In this document: piece after piece, positions 28,520 through 40,307 of the stretch
How positions within the stretch are numbered: the first letter of the stretch is position 1
Layout of the letters: every line of letters begins with the position of its first letter
From: Rhizobium sp. Root483D2
Lineage (GTDB): Bacteria > Pseudomonadota > Alphaproteobacteria > Rhizobiales > Rhizobiaceae
Direction of reading: 5' to 3'
Length of the DNA: 64,000 bases
Assembly (NCBI RefSeq): GCF_001426685.1
Contig: NZ_LMFB01000037.1
Location: forward strand, 1 to 64,000
Position numbers and translations under genes: made by a program
The notes under the pieces: generated by a model
Database searches by the model: none
Told to the model about the DNA's origin: nothing
Seen by the model: the letters and a program-made list of their open reading frames with translations, nothing else

Positions 28520-30399
28520 TGAATCGCCTGCTTGATATGCTCTGTCTGGCTGTGGTTGCCCTTACGCATATGCGCTAGGATCAGCGATATCGCAGACGGG
28601 GTGATGCCATCTATCTTCATGGCTTGCGCCAGATTGCGCGGTTTAGCCAAGTGTAGTTTGTGCTTTAACTCATTCGAAAGCCCGGACAAGACGTGAAACT
28701 CAAAATCCTCAGGGATCACACGGCTTTCTTCGCTCCGGACGTTGGCAATATCGGAAGCCTGACGATCCATATAGACAGCATAGGTCGCATCTATCTCGAG
28801 TGCCTCGGCAAGCTTTTTATCGATCTCGTTCAGTTCCGGCCAAACGGCGCTCAGAGACTGTATCGAGTGATCAGCGTAGGATAGCAGCTCGAAGGCAGAC
28901 CGTCGTTGACCATCCAAATTTAGCTTCAGACCATGCGTTCGGCCTTCCGTCGGCGTGATTGTTTGAGACTTTAACAACTGACGCTTTCTCTCGAGTTCAT
29001 CAACCCAAGAATTGAACTTTGTGGCGCGTTCAGCGGAAACGCACCCAAGCACCATTGCCTCTGGCGTCAACCTAACATCTGCATTATCCGCCCGCAACGA
29101 CAGCCGGTACTCGGCTCGAGACGTAAACATCCGGTATGGTTCTGCCACGCCGCGCGACGTCAAATCGTCGATCATCACACCCATATAGGAATTTGTTCGG
29201 CTGAAGACATGCGGTGTGTTACCGGCGCAGAGGAGGGCGGCATTCAAGCCAGCCACTAAGCCTTGAGCGCCCGCTTCCTCATAGCCGGTCGTGCCATTAA
29301 TTTGACCCGCGAGAAACAGGCCGGGGATTTTGCGCACTTCCAGGGAGAGCGAAAGTTCGCGCGGATCGACATGGTCATACTCGATTGCGTATCCAGGCTG
29401 AAGGATGGTTACGTGTTCCAGCCCTGGGATCGTTTGAATGAAGGCCTGTTGAACGTCCTCCGGTAGGGAGGTCGAAATCCCATTGGGATACACCGTATCG
29501 TCGTCGAGACCTTCCGGCTCCAGAAAAATTTGATGACCGTCCCGTTCGCCAAACTTGACAATCTTGTCCTCGATCGACGGACAATAACGCGGCCCAACGC
29601 CTTCGATCTGGCCGGAATACATGGCCGACTTCATCAGATTATCTGAGATAATTTTATGTGTCGCGTCCGTTGTGCGCGTCAAGCCGCATTCGATTTGCCG
29701 GTTTGTGATGCTCTCGGTCATAAACGAAAATGGCACCGGCTCATCATCGGCACCCTGACGGCCCACGGATTGCCAATCGATCGTCTTACCGTCAAGACGG
29801 GCCGGCGTTCCTGTCTTCAGGCGGGCGAGGGACAAGCCAAACCGTTCGAGCGTGCCGGACAATCCAAGGGAAGGACTTTCCCCGACGCGTCCGGCTGGGA
29901 TCTTGCGGTTTCCAATATGGATAAGACCTCTCAGAAAGGTCCCCGTCGTTAGAACTGCGGCACCACAGGATATGATGCGGCCGTAAGCAAGAATGATTCC
30001 AGTCACCCGACCGCGATCGAGCCGCAGATCAAAAGCGTCACCTTCGATCACATCCAGATTATCAATGGCGTCAATTTCAGACTGCATCGCCTGGCGATAA
30101 AGCTTGCGATCTGCCTGGGTGCGCGGGCCGCGTACGGCCGGCCCCTTTCGGCGGTTGAGCAAACGGAACTGGATGCCCGCAGCATCCGCAACGCGACCCA
30201 TCAACCCGTCCATCGCGTCGATCTCGCGCACAAGATGGCCTTTTCCCAAACCGCCAATCGCAGGATTGCAGGACATAACGCCAATCGTATCGAGTTTGTG
30301 CGTCACCAGCGCAGTCTTGGCACCCATTCGCGCTGCAGCGCTTGCGGCCTCGCAACCGGCATGACCGCCGCCGATAACAACCACATCATAATCAAACAT
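28516..30399 (-). CDS. mnmG: tRNA uridine 5-carboxymethylaminomethyl synthesis enzyme MnmG (GidA)
   Basis: A 627-residue FAD enzyme that, with MnmE, installs (carboxymethyl)aminomethyl groups at the tRNA wobble uridine. The FAD motif [10 protein letters not shown] begins near residue 10, CNPAIGG is the conserved cysteine segment, and the C-terminal helical domain ends with the family's REAR-GLS-like region. Length is normal. mnmE lies upstream on the same strand across 88 bp that contain a perfect parS. Confidence 0.97.
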   Translation of the reverse strand: MFDYDVVVIGGGHAGCEAASAAARMGAKTALVTHKLDTIGVMSCNPAIGGLGKGHLVREIDAMDGLMGRVADAAGIQFRLLNRRKGPAVRGPRTQADRKLYRQAMQSEIDAIDNLDVIEGDAFDLRLDRGRVTGIILAYGRIISCGAAVLTTGTFLRGLIHIGNRKIPAGRVGESPSLGLSGTLERFGLSLARLKTGTPARLDGKTIDWQSVGRQGADDEPVPFSFMTESITNRQIECGLTRTTDATHKIISDNLMKSAMYSGQIEGVGPRYCPSIEDKIVKFGERDGHQIFLEPEGLDDDTVYPNGISTSLPEDVQQAFIQTIPGLEHVTILQPGYAIEYDHVDPRELSLSLEVRKIPGLFLAGQINGTTGYEEAGAQGLVAGLNAALLCAGNTPHVFSRTNSYMGVMIDDLTSRGVAEPYRMFTSRAEYRLSLRADNADVRLTPEAMVLGCVSAERATKFNSWVDELERKRQLLKSQTITPTEGRTHGLKLNLDGQRRSAFELLSYADHSIQSLSAVWPELNEIDKKLAEALEIDATYAVYMDRQASDIANVRSEESRVIPEDFEFHVLSGLSNELKHKLHLAKPRNLAQAMKIDGITPSAISLILAHMRKGNHSQTEHIKQAIQ

Positions 30400-30436
30400 T
30401 TAAACCGTCTCCATCACGGTGTTACGGCGGCGAATC

Positions 30437-30450
30437 GTTTCACGTGAAAC
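30437..30450. promoter_or_regulatory. parS site (perfect palindrome) between mnmE and mnmG
   Basis: A second exact GTTTCACGTGAAAC, intergenic, about 2 kb from the one in rsmG and 4.6 kb from the predicted origin. Confidence 0.9.
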
Positions 30451-30487
30451 ACTTTTTAAGACTCGCAAGCGTTGTAAAACCAGCATT

Positions 30488-31831
30488 TCATTTTCCGATG
30501 CAAAATTCGGAAAAGATGACACCAAGTAAATCCTCGACATCCACCCGACCCGTAATACGTCCCAGGGAATCGCCAGCTTGCCGCAAATATTCAGCCTGAA
30601 TATCAAGTCCGCGATTTGATTGTGCCAAGCTCATATCGATAGCAGCGAGAGTTTGTTGAAGGCAACTCATATGCCGCTTGCGTGTCGGTAAAGACAGGGC
30701 ATTTTGTCCGGACAAGTCTGGCAGATGATCCGCCAGTATATCCAATAGCCGGTCGATGCCCTCGTTTGTCTGCGTAGAAATCAGCACATCGACGGTGGCC
30801 TTATCCCATAAAAGCGGCGAACGATCAATCTTGGTGCCGACCCTAATAATGGGTTTCTCCGCCGCTTGGGATACTCCAAGGGAAACGAAGCCATTCGGTG
30901 CATCTGCCAGAAGAAGAACAATGTCGGCCTGATCGATGGTAAGACGGGCGCGGCGTATCCCCTCCTGTTCGACTTTGTCATCGGTTTCCCGAAGACCCGC
31001 CGTATCGAATAATTGAACACGGAATCCGGCTAAGGATAAATCAACCGAGAGAATGTCACGCGTCGTCCCTGCGATATCGGTAACGATGGCGATATCGCGT
31101 TGTGCCAAATGATTGAGCAGGCTGGACTTGCCTGCGTTGGGTTCGCCGGCAATGACGATCTTCAAGCCATCCCGGATAATCTCCGCAATACCCGCGCCAT
31201 CGAGATGGTCTGAAATTTCCCCCTTTAACGCCCGCATATCCGCCCAAATTTTCTCTGCAACGGAGCCCGGGACGTCGTCTTCGTCAGCGAAATCCAGTTC
31301 TGCCTCGATCATGGCACGGGCATGGGTCAGCCTGCGCGCCCACCCATCGTAGATTTTGGAGAGATTCCCGCTGGAATGTTCCTGCGCCAGGCGCCGCTGC
31401 ATCTCTGTTTCGGCGGAGATCAAATCTGCGAGACCCTCGATCTCGACAAGATCGAGTTTGCCATTTTGAAAAGCACGCCGCGAGAATTCTCCGGCTTCCG
31501 CATGCCGCAAACCTGGAATGACGTCCAGCTCAGCCAGAATGGCATCGACCACGGCGCGGCCACCGTGAACCTGAAGCTCAGCACAGTCTTCGCCAGTGAA
31601 TGATGCAGGCGCATTGAAGTAAAGCACCAGTCCATGATCCAGAACGTCACCGTTTCGATTGCGAATCGATCGCAGCGTAGCCTGCCGTGGTAGGGTAAGA
31701 GAGCCACAAAGTTTCAACAAAACCTCTGACGTACGAGGGCCGCTGACACGAATGACGGCAACGCCGGCCGGCAAAGCGCCGGAAGACAACGCGTAAATTG
31801 TGTCAGAAATGTACTGCTGCGGCTGGTTCAA
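30488..31831 (-). CDS. mnmE: tRNA modification GTPase MnmE (TrmE)
   Basis: A 447-residue GTPase, partner of MnmG. The N-terminal folate-binding domain (1-120) is followed by a helical domain and an inserted G domain: G1 GEPNAGKSS (229-237), DIAGTTRD, DTAG and a C-terminal CIGK whose cysteine is the family's conserved residue. Complete. Its start is followed upstream by about 120 bp and the rho terminator, so mnmE probably begins its own transcript. Confidence 0.96.
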   Translation of the reverse strand: MNQPQQYISDTIYALSSGALPAGVAVIRVSGPRTSEVLLKLCGSLTLPRQATLRSIRNRNGDVLDHGLVLYFNAPASFTGEDCAELQVHGGRAVVDAILAELDVIPGLRHAEAGEFSRRAFQNGKLDLVEIEGLADLISAETEMQRRLAQEHSSGNLSKIYDGWARRLTHARAMIEAELDFADEDDVPGSVAEKIWADMRALKGEISDHLDGAGIAEIIRDGLKIVIAGEPNAGKSSLLNHLAQRDIAIVTDIAGTTRDILSVDLSLAGFRVQLFDTAGLRETDDKVEQEGIRRARLTIDQADIVLLLADAPNGFVSLGVSQAAEKPIIRVGTKIDRSPLLWDKATVDVLISTQTNEGIDRLLDILADHLPDLSGQNALSLPTRKRHMSCLQQTLAAIDMSLAQSNRGLDIQAEYLRQAGDSLGRITGRVDVEDLLGVIFSEFCIGK

Positions 31832-31914
31832 CGTGGGTTCTTTATTGCTAGCACTAAATGGCGTTAGAATACGAAGACGGAATCCGGCTACATAATTTCT
31901 GCCAGAAAAACAAA

Positions 31915-31935
31915 AGCCCAGGATAAACCTGGGCT
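31915..31935 (-). terminator. Rho-independent terminator downstream of rho
   Basis: AGCCCAGG (31915-31922) pairs with CCTGGGCT (31928-31935) around five bases. Read on the minus strand, it is followed by a T-rich tract (TTTTGTTTTTC). It lies 24 bp after the rho stop. Confidence 0.85.
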
Positions 31936-31958
31936 CCGCGATAAACTATGGCGATCGA

Positions 31959-33224
<1,266 letters not shown>

Positions 33225-33431
33225 GAAGGGGACCACACTTGGAATTCGAAGAGGAAAGTCGGCGTGCTTGATGTAAGGAGAGCTGCAGCGGAAGGGGCAG
33301 GCTCGTAACGTTTACACATGCCACGAAAGAGGAGATGGCGGGAAAATAGCGATTCACGCGATGCGCCGCAAGGGGTTTACGGTAATTACCGGAAGTTTCC
33401 TTTTTCAACGTCCCCCTTAAACGTCCATGGC

Positions 33432-33971
33432 TCAAAAAGGTTTCACCACCGCCATGATGACGATGAGGATCATCAGAAGCGTCGGCGCTTCGTTCATCAG
33501 CCGCCAGTAACGGGCGCTCCTCGTGTTTTCATCGCGCGAAAACGCTCGGACCGCCCGGCTGAACAGCATGTGGACGCCGGTGAGGAGGACGACGAGCAGA
33601 AGTTTGACGTGCAGCCAGCCGCCCTGAAAACCATAGACGCTCCAGGCGAGATAAAGGCCGAGCACCCAGGTGATCATCATCGCCGGGTTCATGATCACCT
33701 TCAAAAGCCGCTGCTCCATCATCTTGAAAGTTTCCGACTGTTCGGAGCCGGGCGCTGCGTCGGTGTGATAGATGAACAATCGCGGCATGTAGAGCAGGGC
33801 CGCCATCCAGGACATGACCGCGATAAGATGCAGCGCCTTGATCCAGAGATAGAGATTATCAGGCTGCCAGACAAACAGGACGGCAAGCAGCGCCACGAAC
33901 AGGGCGATCGCAACAAAGGCGCGGGCGCGGGCTTTTTTTCCCGGCCGGATATCTGTCTGGCGTTCGCTCAT
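33432..33971 (-). CDS. hemJ: Protoporphyrinogen IX oxidase HemJ
   Basis: A 179-residue membrane protein with about four or five transmembrane helices. The conserved [24 protein letters not shown] helix carries a histidine important in HemJ, and [17 protein letters not shown] is another family segment. It oxidises protoporphyrinogen IX to protoporphyrin IX in bacteria lacking HemG/HemY. It overlaps hemE by four bases, consistent with a haem-biosynthesis pair. Confidence 0.9.
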   Translation of the reverse strand: MSERQTDIRPGKKARARAFVAIALFVALLAVLFVWQPDNLYLWIKALHLIAVMSWMAALLYMPRLFIYHTDAAPGSEQSETFKMMEQRLLKVIMNPAMMITWVLGLYLAWSVYGFQGGWLHVKLLLVVLLTGVHMLFSRAVRAFSRDENTRSARYWRLMNEAPTLLMILIVIMAVVKPF

Positions 33972-35002
33972 CGTTGAGTTCCGCGAACGCGAGCGACAAG
34001 CTGGGTCACATGATCGGGATTGGCCTGCGGCGTAATGCCATGGCCCAGATTGAAGATCAGCGGGCCGTTTCCAAGCTTCTGCAGGATTGCGTCGATCCCA
34101 TCATCCAGCGACCGACCGCCTGCCACAACGCGCATCGGATCTAGATTGCCCTGGACAGGGCCGTCCTTCTGCAACTCGGCGGCAAACGAGAGGGGGACCG
34201 ACCAGTCGAGACCGATGGCATCGGCACCGGTCGCTTGCCGGTAATCCTTCAGGAGAATTCCGGCGCCCTTGGCAAACGCGATGATTTTCGCGTCAGGCCG
34301 TCGGGCACGAACACTGTCGATCATCCGGCGCACGGGGTTGACCGCATAGCGGCGAAATTCTTCCTCACCCAAAACGCCCGCCCAGGAATCGAAGATCTGC
34401 ACGGCATCAGCGCCGGCATCGATCTGTTCGACGAGATAATCCGCAGAGACCTCAGCAAGCACCGCCAGCAGCCGATCGAAAACTTCGGGGTGCTGGTAGG
34501 CAAAAAGCCGCGCCGGGGCCTGGTCAGGCGTTCCGTGCCCGGCAATCATGTAGGTAGCGACCGTCCAGGGTGCTCCGCAGAAACCGAGCAATGTCGTTTC
34601 CTCCGGCAATTCCTTTCGCAAGCGGCGAACCGTTTCGATCACCGGCTGCAAATGGGCCGATACAGGGCGGACGTCGAGCTTGGCGATCTCCGACGCATCG
34701 ATTGGATCCATCCTTGGTCCATGCCCTTCTTCAAAACGAACGTTGCGCTTCAGGGCATCGGGAATGACCAGAATATCGGAAAACAGGATGGCTGCATCAA
34801 AGGCGTAACGCCGGATCGGCTGTAAGGTCACTTCCACTGCCATATCCGGCGAATAACAGAGATCGAGAAAGCTGCCGGCCTTGGTCCGGGTCTGGCGGTA
34901 TTCGGGAAGATATCGACCTGCCTGCCGCATCAGCCAGATTGGGGGAGGTGAGAGCGTTTCACCCTTCAACACCTGTAGCACCTTACAGCTTTGCGCAGTC
35001 AC
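33968..35002 (-). CDS. hemE: Uroporphyrinogen III decarboxylase
   Basis: A 344-residue cytoplasmic enzyme that decarboxylates uroporphyrinogen III to coproporphyrinogen III in haem synthesis. The N-terminal signature [17 protein letters not shown], the [10 protein letters not shown] substrate segment, [13 protein letters not shown], and VQIFDSWAG are all present. Complete. It borders the predicted origin, and hemE is the classic left neighbour of oriC in several alphaproteobacteria. Confidence 0.97.
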   Translation of the reverse strand: MTAQSCKVLQVLKGETLSPPPIWLMRQAGRYLPEYRQTRTKAGSFLDLCYSPDMAVEVTLQPIRRYAFDAAILFSDILVIPDALKRNVRFEEGHGPRMDPIDASEIAKLDVRPVSAHLQPVIETVRRLRKELPEETTLLGFCGAPWTVATYMIAGHGTPDQAPARLFAYQHPEVFDRLLAVLAEVSADYLVEQIDAGADAVQIFDSWAGVLGEEEFRRYAVNPVRRMIDSVRARRPDAKIIAFAKGAGILLKDYRQATGADAIGLDWSVPLSFAAELQKDGPVQGNLDPMRVVAGGRSLDDGIDAILQKLGNGPLIFNLGHGITPQANPDHVTQLVARVRGTQR

Positions 35003-35406
35003 CGGACACGTTCTCCCACTATAAAAGATATCTATATCTAAGGATTCTATTTCTTAGAGTCTGTGACTATCAAGGATTATAGCCAGTCCGACTCTTTTCC
35101 ACATGCTGGCCCGTTCAATAGAATCTCCTGGCTGATTTTGCTATGCGACAGATAGGAGCGGGGACAATCGTAAAAAAGAATGAGGAGTCAGGCGCTTCGT
35201 TGATCGATAGAGTTCAATCAGGGATGTGGACTGCTTGTGGATAACGTCAAGGCTTCAGTGACGCATGAGTCTTTTCCACATGCGCCGCAAATCCGGCTCC
35301 CCGGAATCGCGATTGTGCATAACTCGCAGGTTTTCCCCTTGCCTTCGAACCCCGCCGGTCCTTAGCTGTCGCTGTCCCGGTTTATCAACAGCCCTCGGAG
35401 AATAGC
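35003..35406. other. oriC: Predicted chromosomal replication origin (oriC)
   Basis: A non-coding gap of about 400 bp between hemE and the RP001/DUF299 gene, the same pair that flanks oriC in Caulobacter and relatives. It contains a perfect DnaA box (TGTGGATAA, 35236-35244), two TTTTCCACA boxes (35095-35103 and 35272-35280), TGTGCATAA (35314-35322) and a one-mismatch TTATCAACA (35382-35390). Seven GANTC (CcrM) sites lie at 35043, 35057, 35090, 35121, 35185, 35267 and 35304. An AT-rich stretch at 35021-35082 could be the unwinding region. Genes point away on both sides. Confidence 0.85.
35236..35244 (-). promoter_or_regulatory. DnaA box, perfect consensus
   Basis: TGTGGATAA, the reverse complement of TTATCCACA. 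It is the best-matching box of the predicted origin. Confidence 0.8.
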
Positions 35407-36231
35407 GTGGAGAACCAGAAAAACTATTTCCACCTGCATCTGATCTCCGATTCGACCGGCGAGACGCTGATCGCGGCGGGCAGGGCGGCCGCATCGCAAT
35501 TCCAGTCGGCGCATGCGCTCGAACATGTCTATCCGCTGATCCGCAATCGCAAGCAGCTGATGCAGGTGATGGCAGCCATCGATGGCGCGCCGGGAATCGT
35601 GCTCTATACGATCGTTGATCGCGAACTCGCCGATATCATCAATGTGACATGCAAGGAGATGGGGCTGCCCTGCGTCTCGGTGCTGGAGCCGATCATCGAT
35701 CTCTTCCAGTCCTATCTCGGCGCAACATCGCGCCGGCGCTCCGGTGCGCAGCATGTGATGGACGCGGATTATTTTGCCCGCATCGACGCGCTGAATTTCA
35801 CCATGGATCATGACGACGGGCAATTGCCGGCGGATTTTAACGATGCGGATGTGGTGCTCATCGGCATCAGCCGGACATCGAAAACCCCGACCAGCATCTA
35901 TCTTGCCAACCGCGGCATCAAGACGGCCAATATCCCGATCGTGCCTGGCGTCGCGTTGCCCGACCGGCTGATGGAAGCGACCAAGCCGCTGGTGGTCGGT
36001 TTGATCGCAACCGCAGACCGGATTTCGCAGGTCCGGCAAAACCGCATTCTGGGCACCGCGAGCCATAGTTATCACGCGGAGGATTATGTCGATCGCGCCT
36101 CGATCACTGAGGAGCTGAAATATGCGCGCTCGATTTGCGCCCGCAACAACTGGCCGATGATCGATGTGACGCGCCGCTCGATCGAGGAAACCGCAGCCGC
36201 CATCGTTGCCCTTCGCCCCCGGCTGCGTTAG
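35407..36231 (+). CDS. Pyruvate phosphate dikinase/PEP synthetase regulatory protein (DUF299, RP001 homologue)
   Basis: A 274-residue bifunctional ADP-dependent kinase/phosphorylase family protein that inactivates and reactivates PPDK or PEP synthase by threonine phosphorylation. [10 protein letters not shown] starts the protein, and the P-loop-like [11 protein letters not shown] is near residue 157. The GTG start has GGAG at 35397-35400, six bases upstream. It is the conserved right-hand neighbour of oriC (RP001 in Rickettsia) and is transcribed away from it. The exact partner enzyme in this organism is inferred. Confidence 0.9.
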   Translation: MENQKNYFHLHLISDSTGETLIAAGRAAASQFQSAHALEHVYPLIRNRKQLMQVMAAIDGAPGIVLYTIVDRELADIINVTCKEMGLPCVSVLEPIIDLFQSYLGATSRRRSGAQHVMDADYFARIDALNFTMDHDDGQLPADFNDADVVLIGISRTSKTPTSIYLANRGIKTANIPIVPGVALPDRLMEATKPLVVGLIATADRISQVRQNRILGTASHSYHAEDYVDRASITEELKYARSICARNNWPMIDVTRRSIEETAAAIVALRPRLR

Positions 36232-36261
36232 AGCGAATCCAATCAAACAGGATGGACGACA

Positions 36262-36861
36262 ATGGCAGGTTCACTGGTCCTTGCTTCCGCAAGCCCGTTC
36301 CGGCGCACGCTTCTGGACAATGCCGGCATCGCGTTTCAGGCGCAGGCAGCCGACATTGACGAGCGGGCGATCGAGGGCGAGATCGAGCGGCAGGGCTCAT
36401 CCCCGGAAGAGGTTGCGCTGGTTCTCGCCGAAGCCAAGGCCCGGAATGTCGGTCAGGCTTTTCCCGATGCCATTATCATCGGGTCGGACCAGACCATGTC
36501 CCTGGGCACGCGGGTCTATCACAAGCCGCGCGATATGAACGAAGCGCGCGATCATCTCCTGTCGCTCTCCGGCAAGGCGCACCAGTTAAACAGTGCTATC
36601 GTCCTGACGCAGGGCAATGACATTCTCTGGAAACATGTGTCTTCGGCGCGTCTGTCGGTGCGCGTGCTTAGTCCCGATTTCATCGACGCGCATCTTGCCC
36701 GCGTCGGAACGAAGGCCCTGTCCAGCGTCGGCGCCTATCAGCTGGAAGGCGAGGGCATCCAGCTTTTCGATGCGATAGACGGCGATTATTTCACAATCCT
36801 CGGGCTGCCCATGCTGCCGTTGCTCGAAAAACTGAGGGATCTGCGGGTGATCGATGCGTGA
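36262..36861 (+). CDS. maf: Maf-family nucleotide pyrophosphatase
   Basis: A 199-residue Maf/Ham1-superfamily protein that hydrolyses (non-canonical or modified) nucleoside triphosphates. [18 protein letters not shown] is the N-terminal signature; [11 protein letters not shown] carries the conserved acidic residue, and [18 protein letters not shown] is the C-terminal motif. It begins the tightly packed maf-aroE-coaE-dnaQ run and overlaps aroE by eight bases. Nucleotide preference (YhdE versus YceF type) is not clear. Confidence 0.9.
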   Translation: MAGSLVLASASPFRRTLLDNAGIAFQAQAADIDERAIEGEIERQGSSPEEVALVLAEAKARNVGQAFPDAIIIGSDQTMSLGTRVYHKPRDMNEARDHLLSLSGKAHQLNSAIVLTQGNDILWKHVSSARLSVRVLSPDFIDAHLARVGTKALSSVGAYQLEGEGIQLFDAIDGDYFTILGLPMLPLLEKLRDLRVIDA

Positions 36862-37714
36862 TTCACGTGAAACATTTGTTAACCATGCCTTCGTCACCGG
36901 CTATCCGGTCAAGCATTCACGCTCGCCGCTGATCCACGGCTATTGGCTGAAACAGCTGGGTTTGCCGGGCAGCTACCGCGCCCATGCCATCCCACCGAAA
37001 GAGTTTGCTGATTTCATCGCCTCACTCAAAAACGGAACGTCCGGTTTCACGGGCGGCAATGTCACCATTCCCCACAAGGAGCTGGCCTTTACGCTGGCCG
37101 ATCGTCCGGACGCGCTGAGCGCGGAACTTGGCGCGTCGAATACACTTTGGCTAGAAGACGGCCTGGTGCATGCGACCAACACCGACGGCCATGGCTTCAC
37201 CGCCAACCTCGATGAACGGGCCTCAGGCTGGGACCAGTGTCGGACGGCGGTGATCCTCGGTGCCGGCGGCGCCAGCCGCGCGGTGATCCAGGCGGTTCGC
37301 GATCGTGGCGTCAACACCATCCATGTCGTCAATCGCACCGTTACCCGCGCCCAGGAACTGGCCGACCGGTTTGGCGCGGCTGTTCATGCACAGCCGATGG
37401 AGGCTTTGAGCGAGGTGATGAAAGATGCCGGCCTGTTCATCAACGCCACATCGCTCGGCATGGATGGCACGGCCGTCCCCGAAATCGACTTCACCAGCAT
37501 GGCACCCAGGAGCATTGTCACGGATATCGTCTATGTGCCGTTGAAGACGCCGATCCTGGCGCAGGCGCAGACACAAGGGCGCGCGACGGTCGATGGTCTC
37601 GGAATGCTGCTGCACCAGGCGGCTCCCGGTTTTGAAAAGTGGTTCGGCAGGCGGCCGGTCGTGGATGAAGCCCTGCGCCAGATCATCATCGACGACATGG
37701 CGAGCCACGCATGA
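36854..37714 (+). CDS. aroE: Shikimate dehydrogenase
   Basis: A 286-residue NADP enzyme reducing 3-dehydroshikimate to shikimate. The substrate motif [10 protein letters not shown], the catalytic-lysine segment [16 protein letters not shown] and the cofactor motif [11 protein letters not shown] are intact. The start gives [13 protein letters not shown]; the parS-like site at 36860 lies in these codons. It overlaps maf (8 bases) and coaE (4 bases). Confidence 0.95.
   Translation: MRDSRETFVNHAFVTGYPVKHSRSPLIHGYWLKQLGLPGSYRAHAIPPKEFADFIASLKNGTSGFTGGNVTIPHKELAFTLADRPDALSAELGASNTLWLEDGLVHATNTDGHGFTANLDERASGWDQCRTAVILGAGGASRAVIQAVRDRGVNTIHVVNRTVTRAQELADRFGAAVHAQPMEALSEVMKDAGLFINATSLGMDGTAVPEIDFTSMAPRSIVTDIVYVPLKTPILAQAQTQGRATVDGLGMLLHQAAPGFEKWFGRRPVVDEALRQIIIDDMASHA
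36860..36873. promoter_or_regulatory. parS-type site in aroE, one mismatch
   Basis: GATTCACGTGAAAC differs from the perfect palindrome at one base. It lies 1.5 kb to the right of the predicted origin, on the opposite side from parAB, and encodes S-R-E-T. Confidence 0.6.
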
Positions 37715-38304
37715 TCATCCTCGGCCTCACCGGATCGATCGGAATGGGAAAATCCACCACCGCCCAGATGTTTGCGGAGATGGGTGTGCCGGTCAACGAT
37801 GCCGATGCCGTCGTTCATGCGCTCTACCAGAATGAAGCTGTGGCGCCGATTGAAGCGGCATTTCCCGGAACGGCAGAGGCGGGCAGCATCGACCGGGCCG
37901 AACTGTCCCGCCAGCTTGCTAAGGATCCCGCGCTGTTCAAGGTGCTGGAAGCGATCGTTCACCCTCTGGTGCGCGACAAGGAGCGAATGTTTCTCGATCA
38001 TCATCGCGCCGCTGGCGCACCGCTCGTGGTGCTCGACATTCCGCTTCTTTACGAGACGAAGGGCGAAGATCGCGTCGGTGCGGTCGCCGTCGTGACCTGC
38101 GATCCGCAGATCCAACGGGAACGGGTGCTGAAAAGACCGGGGATGACGGAGGAAAAATTCGCGCTCATCCTGTCGCGTCAGGTCCCTGACAGGGAAAAAC
38201 GTGCGAAAGCAGACTATATCATCGATACCGGCCACGGACTTGATTCGGCCCGTGAACAGGTGGCGGCGATCGTTCAGCGGCTGAACAGCCAGAAGAGGCC
38301 ATGA
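37711..38304 (+). CDS. coaE: Dephospho-CoA kinase
   Basis: A 197-residue P-loop kinase for the last step of coenzyme A synthesis. The Walker [10 protein letters not shown] is near residue 8, the VNDADAVVH substrate motif and the lid region [19 protein letters not shown] are present. It overlaps aroE and dnaQ by four bases each, which points to coupled translation. Confidence 0.95.
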   Translation: MIILGLTGSIGMGKSTTAQMFAEMGVPVNDADAVVHALYQNEAVAPIEAAFPGTAEAGSIDRAELSRQLAKDPALFKVLEAIVHPLVRDKERMFLDHHRAAGAPLVVLDIPLLYETKGEDRVGAVAVVTCDPQIQRERVLKRPGMTEEKFALILSRQVPDREKRAKADYIIDTGHGLDSAREQVAAIVQRLNSQKRP

Positions 38305-39008
38305 TGCGCGAAATCATTTTCGATACGGAAACGACGGGTCTCGACAACAAGCTCGACCGCGTCATCGAAATCGGCGGCATCGAGCTCGACAACCACTTCC
38401 CGACGGGCCGGTCCTTCCATGTCTATATCAATCCCGGCGATCGCAAGGTACATCCCGACGCCCTGGCGATCCATGGCATTTCCGACGAATCGCTGAAGGA
38501 CAAGCCGAACTTTGCCGGCATCGTCGATGAGTTGCTTTCCTTCTTCGGCGATGCGCGGTGGGTGGCGCACAATGCCACCTTCGACATGGGCTTCATGAAT
38601 GCCGAATTTGCCCGGCTGGGCCTGCCGGCGATCACCAATGATGTGGTTACCGATACGCTGGCGCTCGCCCGCCGCAAGCATCCGATGGGCCCCAACTCGC
38701 TTGACGCACTCTGCCGCCGATATGGCGTCGATAATTCCCATCGGACAAAACACGGTGCGCTGCTCGACTCCGAACTCCTGGCGGAAGTCTATATCGAGCT
38801 GATCGGCGGCCGGCAGACGGCGTTTGGCCTGCACAGCAATGACAGTCGCGGCCAGACGAACGAAACCGACGAGGTCATCGTAATTGCCGGACAACGGCCG
38901 CATCCGCTCGCACCGCGTCTGACCGGCGAAGAAGCCAATGCGCATGCGGCTCTTATTGCCAAGATGGGCGAAAAAGCCATCTGGGCGAAATACGAATTGG
39001 CCAAATGA
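38301..39008 (+). CDS. dnaQ: DNA polymerase III epsilon subunit (proofreading exonuclease)
   Basis: A 235-residue DEDDh exonuclease that proofreads for the replicative polymerase. ExoI is FDTETTGLD (catalytic Asp/Glu), ExoII is WVAHNATFDMGFMNAE, ExoIII includes HRTKHGALLDSELLAEVY with the catalytic His/Asp. Two tandem ATGs (38301, 38304) are possible starts; AGAGG precedes them. The last gene of the run, followed by a strong terminator. Confidence 0.95.
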   Translation: MMREIIFDTETTGLDNKLDRVIEIGGIELDNHFPTGRSFHVYINPGDRKVHPDALAIHGISDESLKDKPNFAGIVDELLSFFGDARWVAHNATFDMGFMNAEFARLGLPAITNDVVTDTLALARRKHPMGPNSLDALCRRYGVDNSHRTKHGALLDSELLAEVYIELIGGRQTAFGLHSNDSRGQTNETDEVIVIAGQRPHPLAPRLTGEEANAHAALIAKMGEKAIWAKYELAK

Positions 39009-39037
39009 AAAATGCCCGGTCGATGACCGGGCATTTT
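39009..39037. terminator. Bidirectional rho-independent terminator between dnaQ and secB
   Basis: AAAATGCCCGGTC (39009-39021) pairs perfectly with GACCGGGCATTTT (39025-39037) around three bases. A- and T-runs at either end make it usable by both convergent genes. Confidence 0.92.
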
Positions 39038-39065
39038 AGGCAATCGGATCGCGGCGCGTGCCGGA

Positions 39066-39554
39066 TCAGTTCGTGGTCGTCGAAACCTGCGAGCGCACTT
39101 TTTCTTCTGCCATGCGCTGCGTGAACATCTGGGCAAAATCGATTGGGTCGATCATCAGCGGCGGGAAGCCGCCGTTGCGCGTCGCGTCGGAAACGATCTG
39201 GCGGGCAAACGGGAAGAGCAGGCGCGGGCATTCGATGAAGAGCAGCGGCAGCATGTGTTCCTGCGGGAAACCGGTGACGCGGAAAACGCCGCCATAGGAC
39301 AGTTCGACATTGAACAGCATCTTGTCGCCGTCCTTGGCTTCAGCGTTCAGCGTCAGGATGACGTCGAATTCCGCGTCCGACAACGGATTGGCATTGACGT
39401 TGACATTGATGTTGATCGCCGGAGCCTTTTCGCGCGCCTGAAGCGAACGCGGTGCACCCGGGTTTTCAAAGGAAAGGTCCTTGATGTACTGGGCCAGGAT
39501 ATTCACGGACGGGCTCTCGGTCGCGCCGTTTGTCGGGGATGCGGTATCGGTCAT
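39066..39554 (-). CDS. secB: Protein-export chaperone SecB
   Basis: About 162 residues. A tetrameric cytoplasmic chaperone that keeps preproteins unfolded for Sec[22 protein letters not shown] is the family signature, and [12 protein letters not shown] and [29 protein letters not shown] complete the fold. The ATG at 39554 is preceded by AAGGA nine bases upstream; earlier in-frame ATGs (39575, 39599) would add a leader not typical of SecB. Convergent with dnaQ. Confidence 0.95.
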   Translation of the reverse strand: MTDTASPTNGATESPSVNILAQYIKDLSFENPGAPRSLQAREKAPAININVNVNANPLSDAEFDVILTLNAEAKDGDKMLFNVELSYGGVFRVTGFPQEHMLPLLFIECPRLLFPFARQIVSDATRNGGFPPLMIDPIDFAQMFTQRMAEEKVRSQVSTTTN

Positions 39555-39644
39555 AAGGCCATTTCCTTCGGACATGAAATTTGGTGAGGCATCTAGCATT
39601 TCGCACCGGGGCTTACAACCCGTTGCCGGTTCAGGTGCTATCGT

Positions 39645-40169
39645 TCACTTGAGGCGGTCGCGCTCGTTCGGATCGGTGCGGCCGCGGCCATCGGTGCGGG
39701 AATAGTCATCATCGTCGAGATCGATCACCCGGGGGCCAGCGCGGCGGGGACCGTTCCGGTCGGGTTCCGGTGCGCGGGAGAAGCCGCGTCCGGTTCCCAT
39801 GCCGGTTGTCACGATCGTCAGGCGGTTCTTGACGAAGGACCAGCCGAAATCCCGGACTGCGGGAATGAAGAGCAACAGCCCGGCGATGTCGCTGATGAAA
39901 CCTGGAATGATCAGCAGGAAGGCGGCGATCACGATCATGACGCCATGCACAAGCTGGCGGCCGGGATCGGTGCCGGTCTGCGAAGCCTCCTGGATTTTTC
40001 TCAAAACACCAAAGCCTTGAATGCGCAGCAGGACCGCACCGGCAATAGCGCTACCCAGTATGAGGAGAAGCGTGATGCCGACACCGACCTCGCGGCCGAC
40101 GATGATGAAGGTTGCGATCTCCGCGATCGGCATCAACAGGAAAACGAAGGGGATGATCAGGGAGCGCAT
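39645..40169 (-). CDS. fxsA: FxsA family membrane protein
   Basis: A 174-residue FxsA-like protein. Three hydrophobic segments at about 4-25, 28-48 and 75-105 (VMIVIAAFLLIIPGFISDIAGLLL, of which the IPGF..D motif is characteristic), then a disordered Arg/Asp-rich tail. FxsA in Escherichia coli counters F-plasmid exclusion of phage T7; the general role is unknown. It lies upstream of secB on the same strand and divergent from the Tim44-like gene. Confidence 0.85.
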   Translation of the reverse strand: MRSLIIPFVFLLMPIAEIATFIIVGREVGVGITLLLILGSAIAGAVLLRIQGFGVLRKIQEASQTGTDPGRQLVHGVMIVIAAFLLIIPGFISDIAGLLLFIPAVRDFGWSFVKNRLTIVTTGMGTGRGFSRAPEPDRNGPRRAGPRVIDLDDDDYSRTDGRGRTDPNERDRLK

Positions 40170-40307
40170 TGTTATCTACTCAGGTGAAAGTGATCGAGCC
40201 GAACCGCACCGGCAATTGCAAAGAAGTGATATAGCCATTTGAATGATCGTGCCATGCAGACTATATGGGATGATCGCACGGCATATTAACAGCGGTTCTG
40301 GGTGGAA

